From contig CAZHNG010000332.1 of the NCBI GenBank assembly GCA_964533785.1, forward strand, positions 1 to 7,447: a stretch of 7,447 nt of DNA, in the 5' to 3' direction. The DNA is from JANQRV01 sp964533785 (lineage in GTDB: Bacteria; Bacteroidota; Bacteroidia; Chitinophagales; Saprospiraceae). Under the pieces are notes generated by a model. The model made no database searches, had not been told where the DNA came from, and was given only the letters and a program-made list of their open reading frames with translations. Positions 1 to 6,287 of the stretch are shown in pieces (the first letter of the stretch is position 1; each line of letters begins with the position of its first letter). The position numbers were made by a program, and so were the translations under genes.

Positions 1-251
1 TATTATTGACTCTCTTCATTTTTGTTAATACCTCCTTGAACATAGAGGCTGAAAATCCAATACCACATCAAGGATTACCTTTAGCCTTCGCAAGTATTGA
101 GACAAATAAAGCGGCTCATTTTATTGTAAAAAATAAAAATCGACTAACCATACCCACCACCGGACCGGGTTTTCACCAACAAGGCATTCAACAGTTGCCA
201 AACGGCGGTTGGGCCGTCAGTGGCAGCACAAATGACGAAAAACAAAACTAA
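1..251 (+). CDS. 3' end of a secreted protein gene, 5' end off-window, probably truncated
   Basis: The frame is open to the left edge of the window and stops at 249-251, so the start codon is not visible. The first visible residues (LLTLFIFVNTS) look like the end of a signal-peptide hydrophobic core, so the protein is probably exported. The mature part is about 65 residues and includes HQQGIQQLPNGGWAVSGS near its end. A mature secreted protein this short, ending in a polar tail (NDEKQN) straight after what looks like the first beta-strand motif of a larger domain, suggests a premature stop or a 3' deletion. I do not recognise the family. The DNA after the stop (252-331) gives no convincing continuation in another frame. 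Exported and partial are well supported; truncated is inference. Confidence 0.5.
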   Translation, partial: LLTLFIFVNTSLNIEAENPIPHQGLPLAFASIETNKAAHFIVKNKNRLTIPTTGPGFHQQGIQQLPNGGWAVSGSTNDEKQN

Positions 252-331
252 AATCGCGATTTGGGGGATGGAGCCATGAATGCACATGAATTAAAATATA
301 TTTTATTTTTGCCACGCTTTTATCATATTTG

Positions 332-634
332 GACTTTTGACGCTAGACGCTAGATTTCAGACAACAAATCGCTGATATTCAATAGATGTCAATTTTTCAG
401 AATAAATAAGTTTCCCCTGATTGTCAATTAGTTAAATTTTCTAGTCTAACTTCTAGTGCCTCGGGCATTAAATAACAGGTATAGTTCGGGAGGCTATTTT
501 CTTGCGGGCCAAGGCGCGAGGAGAGAACATCCGTACGGACGTGACCGACGAGCAACGTAGGCCCGCTATAAAAGAGACCGCGAAATGTGCCGGTTATTTA
601 GTTCCCGAGGCACTAGAGTCTAGCGTCAAAAGTC
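332..634. repeat. Large inverted-repeat element E1 with GC-rich structured core
   Basis: This element fills most of the 407-bp gene-free stretch 252-658; 252-331 is AT-rich with nothing recognisable. Outer arms 332-348 and 618-634 are a perfect 17-bp inverted repeat. Inner arms 452-510 and 560-619 pair imperfectly, with perfect blocks such as CTAGTGCCTCGGG (453-465 with 604-616) and GCGGGCC (504-510 with 560-566). The core 511-559 is GC-rich, carries AGGCGCG (512-518), a central TCCGTACGGA palindrome (530-539) and GACGAGCAACGTA (547-559). The two core boxes recur in the element at 5108-5274. The right end lies about 24 bp before the thioredoxin start, so it could affect that gene's 5' region. 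A MITE-like or REP-like element, or a structured RNA, would all fit; no transposase is present. Confidence 0.75.
349..451. other. 103-bp segment interrupting the left arm of E1
   Basis: Joining 348 directly to 452 gives an unbroken complement of the right arm (604-634), so this AT-rich segment looks like extra DNA inside the left arm, or DNA lost from the right. The left junction sits on a tandem GACGCTA duplication (339-345 and 346-352). No open reading frame or strong terminal repeat is seen in it. Confidence 0.45.
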
Positions 635-658
635 TAGTATCATATAAATACCTCGATT

Positions 659-1330
659 ATGTTAAGGATTTTTTTCATTTTTTTAGCTAGTTTCTTTCTC
701 ATTTCCCTTTGTTTGGCGCAAAAAAAGGCAACATTATACGGCAGCCCTTCTGATTCTACCATTATCAAACAAAAGAAGGTCTTAGAATCCAAGGGTTGGA
801 CTGTAACCGTTCAACCAAAACGAACGATAGAAGAAGATAAAGTTCAGCGAACTGATAATGAGTTGTTTATTGAGAAATATACGAATTCTGATATCCCTCA
901 ATTTGAATTAGTAGACCTGGAGGGCAAGAAAGTTAATTCGGAAGATTTGAAAGGTAAGTTTGTGCACATCAATTTTTGGAGTACCACTTGTAAACCTTGC
1001 ATAGAAGAATTTCCTGAGTTGAACGAACTCAAAAAAAAGTACGAAGTTCAGGGTTTTGTCTTTTTAGCGATTGCCCCGGAATCAAAGAAGAAGGTGAACA
1101 AAATATTGAAAAGAAACCCATTAGACTACCGGGTAATTGCGGAAGCTGCGGACTATTTTGACCAAGTGGGCATTGATGGCTATCCCAAAAACTTTTTTGT
1201 TGACCAAACCGGAAAAATTATTAAAGTGACTGATGGTACCCGCTACAAAGGGGAAATGAAGGATGGGGAAATGGTGATGATCCCGGATAATTTTGGAATT
1301 TACGATGCCATCTTGAGTCAAATGAACTAA
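659..1330 (+). CDS. Secreted TlpA-like thioredoxin-fold protein (AhpC/TSA/redoxin type)
   Basis: A 223-residue exported thiol-disulfide oxidoreductase-like protein. Residues 1-20 are a signal peptide ending CLA|Q, with no lipobox Cys at the cleavage site, so a soluble periplasmic protein is likely. Residues 21-77 form a charged N-terminal extension of unknown role. The thioredoxin domain covers about 78-220: the entry strand PQFELVDLEGK, the active site WSTTCKPC with Cys111 and Cys114, and the GYP motif with cis-Pro176 facing the active site. TlpA and ResA family members reduce periplasmic disulfides, for example during cytochrome c maturation; the substrate here cannot be read from context. 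The start is the first ATG of a good signal peptide; no clear Shine-Dalgarno is present. It sits directly after element E1 and 23 bp before the SDR gene, possibly co-transcribed with it. The gene is AT-rich compared with mazG. Confidence 0.88.
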   Translation: MLRIFFIFLASFFLISLCLAQKKATLYGSPSDSTIIKQKKVLESKGWTVTVQPKRTIEEDKVQRTDNELFIEKYTNSDIPQFELVDLEGKKVNSEDLKGKFVHINFWSTTCKPCIEEFPELNELKKKYEVQGFVFLAIAPESKKKVNKILKRNPLDYRVIAEAADYFDQVGIDGYPKNFFVDQTGKIIKVTDGTRYKGEMKDGEMVMIPDNFGIYDAILSQMN

Positions 1331-1353
1331 ATAAAAAAACACGTAGGTTAGTA

Positions 1354-2160
1354 ATGAACACATTGTCGACCGGAAGGGATTATTACACGCTAATTACCGG
1401 TGCGAGTGAAGGAATTGGTAAAGCGATGGCTGAAGAGTGTGCAAAACGGGGTTTGAATTTATTATTAGTGGCGCTTGACCAGGAACAACTGCATACGACA
1501 ACTGCGGAACTCGCTGAGAAATACCGGATAAAAACAGCCAGTTTCGGCGTTGATCTAACCGCTGATCATGCCGTGGAAAAGGTCTTAAACTGGATCAACA
1601 CCAATCAGTATACCGTGGATAAATTAATCAATAACGTAGGCTTTGGCCGCAACGGTTTATTCTACAAAATTGACGAGTCGGAGTATTTCAATATGATCCG
1701 GTTGAATAATGAAGTACTTATTCAGTTAACTTATCGTTTATTACCATCGATGCTTACCTTGCCCGGCGCCCGCATCATGAACATGAGCAGTATAGAAGCC
1801 AATATGCCCAATCCTTATAAGGCGGTCTATACCGGAACCAAAAGTTTTGTGTATGCTTTTTCTTTAGCCTTGCGGGAGGAGTTGGCCGATACGCCGGTAA
1901 AAGTAAGCGTTTTATGTCCGGGGCCGACGATCACCAACGAGGACGGTTTGAAAAGAGTGAAACTACAAGGAAAAAAAGCGCAACTCCTCGTCATGTTCCC
2001 TCCCGAAGTAGCCAAAGCTGCGGTCGAGGGGATGCTCAAAGGTACCCAGGTCATTGTTCCGGGCTGGAAAAATGCACTGATCAATCGCTTAATGTACCTA
2101 TTGCCGACGAAAACAAAAATGAAAATCATGGCGCGGATCTTCAGTTCCTATAAAGAGTAG
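1354..2160 (+). CDS. Short-chain dehydrogenase/reductase (SDR), classical type
   Basis: A 268-residue cytosolic NAD(P)-dependent oxidoreductase. The Rossmann cofactor motif TGASEGIG is at 15-22, the NNVG motif (equivalent to NNAG) at 93-96, the catalytic Ser at 145/146 in NMSS, and YTGTK gives Tyr159 and Lys163. PG at 189-190 is the usual motif after strand 6. Asn119 is in the position of the fourth tetrad residue. The C-terminus (240-268) is basic and hydrophobic, as in the YqjQ/DltE-like group that acts on lipids or carbonyl compounds, but the substrate cannot be assigned. The gene begins 23 bp after the thioredoxin stop and no promoter is seen between them, so a two-gene operon is plausible. 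A weak AGAGT/ACTCT hairpin spans the stop codon (about 2154-2169). Confidence 0.9.
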   Translation: MNTLSTGRDYYTLITGASEGIGKAMAEECAKRGLNLLLVALDQEQLHTTTAELAEKYRIKTASFGVDLTADHAVEKVLNWINTNQYTVDKLINNVGFGRNGLFYKIDESEYFNMIRLNNEVLIQLTYRLLPSMLTLPGARIMNMSSIEANMPNPYKAVYTGTKSFVYAFSLALREELADTPVKVSVLCPGPTITNEDGLKRVKLQGKKAQLLVMFPPEVAKAAVEGMLKGTQVIVPGWKNALINRLMYLLPTKTKMKIMARIFSSYKE

Positions 2161-2180
2161 AAGAACTCTCCTGCTTTTCC

Positions 2181-2188
2181 TACCTTTG
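2181..2188 (+). promoter_or_regulatory. Bacteroidota-type -7 promoter box (TACCTTTG) for mazG
   Basis: The 8-mer matches the Bacteroidota -7 consensus TAnnTTTG exactly and is followed by CCGC, 16 bp before the ATG at 2204. No clear -33 TTG is seen at the expected spacing. If it is used, transcription would start near 2193-2196, giving a leader of roughly 10 nt. Confidence 0.55.
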
Positions 2189-2203
2189 CCGCAAAAAGAT
2201 ACC

Positions 2204-2965
2204 ATGCAGGAAAAGCTCGACGCCTTCGCCCGTTTATTAACCATTATGGATGAACTGAGGGCACAATGTCCCTGGGATCGCAAGCAAACCTTGCAAAGTC
2301 TGCGCAACCTCACCATCGAAGAGACCTACGAACTGGCAGATGCCATCCTAGAAGAAGACCTGGAAGAGATCAAGGAAGAAATTGGCGATTTGATGCTACA
2401 TATGGTTTTCTACGCTAAAATTGCCGACGAAAAAGGGGCCTTTCACATCGGAGATGCCCTAAATGCAGTCTGCGAAAAACTGATTAAACGTCACCCGCAC
2501 ATTTACGGTGATGTGAAGGCCGATACCGAAGAACAGGTCAAACAGAACTGGGAACAACTCAAGCTCAAAGAAGGTAAAAAATCAGTACTACAAGGCGTTC
2601 CGAAATCCCTTCCCGCCATGGTCAAAGCCTACCGCATGCAGGAAAAGACCAAGCAAGTCGGCTTCGAATGGGACAATGCCGAACAAGTATGGGATAAGGT
2701 ACAGGAAGAACTCGCCGAGTACAAAGAAACCGAAGACCAGAACCTTCCGCAGGAAAAACGCGAAGAAGAATTCGGTGATGTTCTCTTTTCATTAATCAAC
2801 TACGCCCGCTTCCAGGGTATTGACCCGGAAACGGCATTGGAACGCGTGAATCTCAAGTTTAAAAAACGTTTTGAATACATTGAAGCCCACGCGCCCAAAG
2901 ATCTGAAAGCAATGAGTTTGGAAGAAATGGATGCGCTGTGGAATGAGGCTAAGGTGAAGTTGTAA
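2204..2965 (+). CDS. mazG: Nucleoside triphosphate pyrophosphohydrolase MazG
   Basis: A 253-residue two-domain MazG that hydrolyses (d)NTPs to NMP and pyrophosphate, cleaning the nucleotide pool. The N-terminal domain has CPWD (22-25), the metal-binding EETYE (39-43) and EEIGD with Glu59 and Asp62, then KRHPHIYGD (95-103). The C-terminal domain repeats the fold: EELAEYKE (168-175) and EEEFGD with Glu189 and Asp192. Length and motif order match full-length bacterial MazG rather than single-domain phage forms. The frame also offers a TTG at 2186, but that TTG lies inside the TACCTTTG promoter box, so the ATG at 2204 is chosen; it gives the usual N-terminus just ahead of the first helix (FARLLTIMDELR). 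The gene starts 43 bp after the SDR stop and probably has its own promoter. This is a chromosomal housekeeping MazG, with no toxin partner beside it. Confidence 0.95.
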   Translation: MQEKLDAFARLLTIMDELRAQCPWDRKQTLQSLRNLTIEETYELADAILEEDLEEIKEEIGDLMLHMVFYAKIADEKGAFHIGDALNAVCEKLIKRHPHIYGDVKADTEEQVKQNWEQLKLKEGKKSVLQGVPKSLPAMVKAYRMQEKTKQVGFEWDNAEQVWDKVQEELAEYKETEDQNLPQEKREEEFGDVLFSLINYARFQGIDPETALERVNLKFKKRFEYIEAHAPKDLKAMSLEEMDALWNEAKVKL

Positions 2966-2981
2966 GTGAAGTGTAAGTAAG

Positions 2982-3073
2982 TAATACGACTTTGTCATCT
3001 TAAATGAAAATCAGTTGATTGTATTGAATATTGGAAAATCAGCTATTGGTTATGTGGTGACAAAGTAGTATTA
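2982..3073. repeat. Short imperfect inverted repeat with internal direct repeat
   Basis: Arms 2982-2999 and 3056-3073 are complementary at 16 of 18 positions (TAATACgACTTTGTCAtC against TAATACtACTTTGTCAcC). Between them GAAAATCAG occurs twice as a direct repeat (3006-3014 and 3034-3042). The element follows the mazG stop by 16 bp. It could be a small MITE-like insertion or the base of a large hairpin at the end of the mazG transcript. It has no T-run typical of an intrinsic terminator. Confidence 0.6.
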
Positions 3074-3089
3074 GTCGGATAAATTTAAA

Positions 3090-3124
3090 TTAGGGCCCTA
3101 AACCAAAGTATACGGAACTTTGGT
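3090..3124. promoter_or_regulatory. Palindrome and hairpin upstream of the sulfatase gene
   Basis: A perfect 12-bp palindrome TTAGGGCCCTAA (3090-3101) is followed at once by a hairpin with 8-bp perfect arms ACCAAAGT (3102-3109) and ACTTTGGT (3117-3124), loop 7 nt. They lie 52-86 bp before the sulfatase ATG, where an operator could sit. The T-rich DNA that follows (3133-3149) would also allow a weak terminator reading. Function is inference. Confidence 0.4.
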
Positions 3125-3175
3125 CATAGACCTTATTTTATTTTTTATCTTCAGGGAAGATCAACCTTTCAACCG

Positions 3176-5014
3176 ATGTACTTACAAAAAAACACTTTCA
3201 TTTTCCTGACATTATTAGCCTCATTAATTCTAGGTTGTTCACCGACTAATGAACAAGAAGAAGTAAATGAGCGCCCCAATGTAATCCTCATCATTACCGA
3301 TGATCAAGGCTACGGAGATCTTGCCGCCCATGGCAATACCCTGATACGTACACCTGCCATGGATGCCTTGCATAAGGATGCCATTCGATTGACTGATTTC
3401 CACGTTAGCCCTACCTGCTCCCCTACCCGTTCGGCATTAATGACGGGAAGGTATAACAACCGAACCGGAGTATGGCATACGATTGGAGGTTGGTCATTGC
3501 TGCGAAAAAACGAGAAAACACTGGGAGATATGTTTTCCGAGGGTGGTTATCAAACCGGAGCCTTCGGTAAATGGCACCTGGGAGATAATTATCCTTTTCG
3601 TCCATTTGACCGGGGCTTTCAGGAAACCGTCATGCACGGAGGCGGAGGAGTACAGCAAACGCCGGATTACTGGGGCAATGATTATTTTGATGACACCTAC
3701 CTCAAAAATGGGCAACCTCAATCATACGATGGATATTGTACCGACGTATTTTTCGAGGAAGCTACCCACTTCATTGAAAGCCACCAAGAAGAACCTTTCT
3801 TTTGCTACATTGCCACCAATGCACCACACGGACCTTTCAACGTACCTTTGAAGTATTACGAACAATACGCAGGTGTCGATGATAGTTTGCTGCTTGATTA
3901 CCAAAGGCGATTTTGGGGCATGATCACTAACATTGACGACAACCTGGCCGACCTTCGTCAAAAACTGGTGGATTTAAATATTTCAGACAATACCATACTA
4001 ATTTTCATGACCGACAATGGCACTGCCGCCGGTTATCGTTCGGTGGAAGAGCAAACCTATGGGTTCAATGCAGGAATGCGAGGCACCAAAGGTAGTCAAT
4101 ACGATGGTGGTCACCGGGTTCCCTTCTTTATTTACTGGCCAAACGGAGGGCTTTCGGGCGGGAAGGATGTAGAAGCCCTAACTGCCCACATTGACGTCAT
4201 GCCAACACTGGCGGAATTATGCAACCTGGAGCTGCCACAAGACCATCTGCCCTTGGATGGAAAAAGCCTGGCCCCTCTTCTAAAAGGAGAGGACGACAGT
4301 TGGGAAGACCGTTTTCTCATTACAGATTCCCAACGTATACAAGTACCCGAAAAATGGCGCAAATCGGCAGTAATGTCCAACCGTTGGCGACTTATCGATG
4401 GAGAAGAACTCTATGACATTAAAGCAGATCCGGGGCAGAAAGAAAACCTGGCTGATGAGTATCCCGATCAGGTTACAGCAATGAAACAAGCATACGAAGA
4501 TTGGTGGACGAGTATCTCGACCCATTTTGATGATGAGCCTCCCATCCTGATCGGTACGGCTTCCGAAAACCCCGTTAGCCTGACCTGCCACGACTGGCAT
4601 ACTGAAAATGAAATCTCCCCCTGGAATCAACTCCACATTAGAGAAGGGGAAAAAGGGAAAGGAGGCAATGGGTATTGGACGGTCGAAATTGCCGAAGCCG
4701 GTACTTACGAAATCGCATTAAGCAGGTATCCCATTGCTGCAGATTTGGGTATTAATGCGACTACTCCAGGGTTTACAACTGAGGAGATCCCCGGTATTCA
4801 AAGGGATATTCCAATGGGAAAAAACCTGGACTTTGTCAGTGGTTGGGTCAAAATCGGCCGTACTATTGAGGAAAAAGGAGTAATTGAAAAGGAGGCTAAA
4901 ACCCTCAATTTCGAAGTCGATCTACCGGCAGGAAAGACTACTTTAACCGCCGGTTTCACCAACGCACAAGGGGAAGCGTATGGCGCTTATTTTGTTAGCC
5001 TGAAAAAGTTGTAA
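3176..5014 (+). CDS. Lipoprotein sulfatase (arylsulfatase-type, formylglycine-dependent, S1-like)
   Basis: A 612-residue exported sulfatase hydrolysing sulfate esters, probably on a carbohydrate or small aromatic substrate. The signal peptide ends in a lipobox ILGC with Cys21, so it should be lipid-anchored. The catalytic domain spans about 32-450. Metal ligands are Asp42, Asp43, Asp280 and Asn281. CSPTR (81-85) is the sulfatase signature, with Cys81 converted to formylglycine and Arg85 supporting it. Lys132 and His134 (GKWHLG), His218 (APHGP) and Lys305 complete the arylsulfatase-type pocket, so the enzyme looks active. Residues about 455-612 form an extra beta-rich domain of unknown role that makes the protein longer than a minimal sulfatase. 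The Cys-type site needs a maturase (FGE or anSME) encoded elsewhere. No SusC/SusD pair or glycoside hydrolase is adjacent, so this is not an evident polysaccharide-utilisation locus. The ATG is fixed by the signal peptide. Confidence 0.93.
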   Translation: MYLQKNTFIFLTLLASLILGCSPTNEQEEVNERPNVILIITDDQGYGDLAAHGNTLIRTPAMDALHKDAIRLTDFHVSPTCSPTRSALMTGRYNNRTGVWHTIGGWSLLRKNEKTLGDMFSEGGYQTGAFGKWHLGDNYPFRPFDRGFQETVMHGGGGVQQTPDYWGNDYFDDTYLKNGQPQSYDGYCTDVFFEEATHFIESHQEEPFFCYIATNAPHGPFNVPLKYYEQYAGVDDSLLLDYQRRFWGMITNIDDNLADLRQKLVDLNISDNTILIFMTDNGTAAGYRSVEEQTYGFNAGMRGTKGSQYDGGHRVPFFIYWPNGGLSGGKDVEALTAHIDVMPTLAELCNLELPQDHLPLDGKSLAPLLKGEDDSWEDRFLITDSQRIQVPEKWRKSAVMSNRWRLIDGEELYDIKADPGQKENLADEYPDQVTAMKQAYEDWWTSISTHFDDEPPILIGTASENPVSLTCHDWHTENEISPWNQLHIREGEKGKGGNGYWTVEIAEAGTYEIALSRYPIAADLGINATTPGFTTEEIPGIQRDIPMGKNLDFVSGWVKIGRTIEEKGVIEKEAKTLNFEVDLPAGKTTLTAGFTNAQGEAYGAYFVSLKKL

Positions 5015-5120
5015 TTTTTTTAATGTTTTCAGTTGTAACAAAGATGAAATCACCGAATTAAATCCTCGATCTGACCTTGAATTCAAAGCAGGAAACAACG
5101 CTAATGATAATACACTGTAA
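5013..5120 (+). pseudogene. Remnant of a lipoprotein gene
   Basis: A short open frame reads NVFSCNKDEITELNP and on to GNNANDNTL before a stop at 5118-5120. The FSCNKDE start is typical of a Bacteroidota lipoprotein just after its lipobox Cys, followed by a polar spacer. There is no start codon and no hydrophobic signal core upstream in this frame: it overlaps the sulfatase end and is closed by a stop at 5001-5003. The 3' end runs into the left terminal repeat of element E2, whose TACACTGTAA supplies the stop codon. So the piece looks cut at both ends. It is short, and the coding reading rests only on its amino-acid character. Confidence 0.4.
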
Positions 5121-5274
5121 TATAAGTTTATTAGTGTTTTGAACCACCGGATTTTTGTCCAAATCGAGGCGCGGCAGAGCCTCGGGGCCATAGTCCCGAA
5201 GGCGAGCACGTAACGAAGAGTTGGACGAAAAGACGGCTTCAAAATGCAAATAAATTTGTGTTACAGTGTAATAA
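5108..5274. repeat. Large inverted-repeat element E2 with the same core boxes as E1
   Basis: Outer arms about 5108-5162 and 5221-5274 pair imperfectly along roughly 50 bp, starting with perfect ends TACACTGTAA (5111-5120) and TTACAGTGTA (5261-5270) and closing with TCCAA against TTGGA. The GC-rich core 5163-5220 holds AGGCGCG (5167-5173), a hairpin CCTCGGGG / TCCCGAAGG (5180-5187 with 5194-5202, one bulge) and GGCGAGCACGTA (5201-5212). The last box matches E1's GACGAGCAACGTA with one change and one missing base. A GAGGC/GCCTC stem (5166-5170 with 5179-5183) would compete with the central hairpin. There is no gene in 5121-5345. Likely a dispersed non-autonomous element or structured RNA. Confidence 0.75.
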
Positions 5275-5345
5275 GGCCATTACCGGCAAGTCTATTATGC
5301 TTTTTCAGTTTTGTCCTTTAGTTAGAACATTTAAATAACACAGCG

Positions 5346-5508
5346 AAACATGAGTCATTCCGAATTTTGAATAACTTTTATTCATTACTGATTCTCAATA
5401 TTAAAACTTAGACTTTGTTCTGGGTTCAACAATACGCAACAAATTGATGATCAGCGACAAGATTTAAGGATACGTTCTTACCATAAAATTAAGGAATGAC
5501 TCATGTTT
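5346..5508. repeat. 163-bp inverted-repeat element with 16-bp perfect ends
   Basis: AAACATGAGTCATTCC (5346-5361) is perfectly repeated in inverse orientation at 5493-5508, and a further AATTTT block just inside continues the pairing with a one-base shift. The 130-bp interior is AT-rich and has no open reading frame. The ends differ from those of E1 and E2 and the GC-rich core boxes are absent, so this is a different family. No target-site duplication is evident in the flanks. It also lies 17 bp past the stop of the minus-strand gene at 5525, so a role in ending that transcript is possible. Confidence 0.65.
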
Positions 5509-5524
5509 AATTGACTTTACACGC

Positions 5525-6169
5525 TCACGGGTTTTTATCTACTACTGCTACCATTGGCAGATCTGCCAATTCAGACCTAGACACTCTTAAACCATCCTGG
5601 TAAGTAACCACCCAGGCATCTTTGAACCCCAATGCCTGCATCCGGTTTTTACTTTTCTCGGCTGAGGCATAATCCCTATACTTCCCAAACATAACTTTCT
5701 TTAAGTCGCCATCTTCCTCGATAGATAACTCCTCTGAAGTGATTAAATCAGCAGACAGCACTTCTTTTTCAAAAGCCCCGATCTGCACCTTAAACCATAC
5801 TCCGGAATCATCCACTGCCCCTTGCCTAACCCTGGCTTCCTCCTGTTTAGAAGAGTAAGCCATTGGAAGTTTGGCTTTAAGCTTTAAATTTTCAGACTGC
5901 AATGCTGAAATTTGTCTGTTTTTGTACTCCAGGGATATTTGCAGTTTTTGTATTTCGGGGCCTAGCCGCGCAATCCTTTGTTTGAATACCCGGTACTGCT
6001 CCGTCAGGTCCTTTAAAGCAGCGGGATGTTCTAAATAGAATTCCGCTACTTTATTCCATTTCTCTGTTTCCGTGATAGAAAGTGGTTGTGCAAAAGCAAC
6101 AGAAGGAACAATGATGTAAATGGTAATCGATAGTACGACAGCGTAAACGGTTTTGGGGATTGTTTTCAT
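5525..6169 (-). CDS. Secreted coiled-coil protein with C-terminal SPOR-like domain
   Basis: A 214-residue exported protein. Residues 1-27 are a signal peptide (hydrophobic about 8-25, cleavage AFA|Q), with no lipobox. Residues about 53-100 are charged and heptad-like, rich in Leu, Glu, Lys and Gln, and probably form a coiled coil. A spacer (101-122) leads to a SPOR-like domain, about 124-192: WFKVQIGAFEKE, a central SIEEDGDLKKVMFGKY strand, then an AEKSKNRMQALGFKDAWVV helix and strand. SPOR domains bind denuded glycan strands of peptidoglycan in the periplasm, often at division sites; that role here is inference from the family. It is transcribed alone, opposite to its neighbours. The ATG is set by the signal peptide; no Shine-Dalgarno is visible. 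Confidence 0.8.
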   Translation of the reverse strand: MKTIPKTVYAVVLSITIYIIVPSVAFAQPLSITETEKWNKVAEFYLEHPAALKDLTEQYRVFKQRIARLGPEIQKLQISLEYKNRQISALQSENLKLKAKLPMAYSSKQEEARVRQGAVDDSGVWFKVQIGAFEKEVLSADLITSEELSIEEDGDLKKVMFGKYRDYASAEKSKNRMQALGFKDAWVVTYQDGLRVSRSELADLPMVAVVDKNP

Positions 6170-6206
6170 GGTATTGGTATTTTTGCTTGCAATTTATTCC
6201 AATTAA

Positions 6207-6214
6207 CAAAGGAA
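6207..6214 (-). promoter_or_regulatory. Possible -7 box for the SPOR-like protein gene
   Basis: On the minus strand this reads TTCCTTTG, one base off the Bacteroidota TAnnTTTG consensus, 37 bp before the ATG at 6169. No -33 TTG is found at the usual spacing, so the call is weak. Confidence 0.25.
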
Positions 6215-6287
6215 TGTTACGCAATAAGTGAGAATGATAAAATTTTTCATTTTACGGTATGTAAATAATTGATTCACAATAACTAAT

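Noticed and set aside
502..690. 62-residue open frame on + across E1
   Set aside because: It lies almost wholly in the core and right arm of the inverted repeat, has no domain character, and overlaps the thioredoxin start in another frame.
2186..2203. Longer mazG reading from TTG 2186
   Set aside because: The TTG is part of a TAnnTTTG promoter box, and the extra six residues are not part of the usual MazG N-terminus.
2204..2965. MazG as part of a toxin-antitoxin or phage-defence module
   Set aside because: It is a full-length two-domain housekeeping MazG, with no toxin gene or defence-type neighbours.
5015..5021. T7 run after the sulfatase stop as an intrinsic terminator
   Set aside because: No stable GC-rich hairpin precedes the T-run.
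4943..5249. Two overlapping minus-strand frames of 99 and 63 residues
   Set aside because: They run across the E2 stem and core or back into the sulfatase 3' end; composition follows the repeat, not a protein.
5251..5258. TAAATTTG matching the -7 promoter consensus
   Set aside because: It sits inside the right arm of E2 with no plus-strand gene downstream; such an 8-mer is expected by chance in AT-rich DNA.
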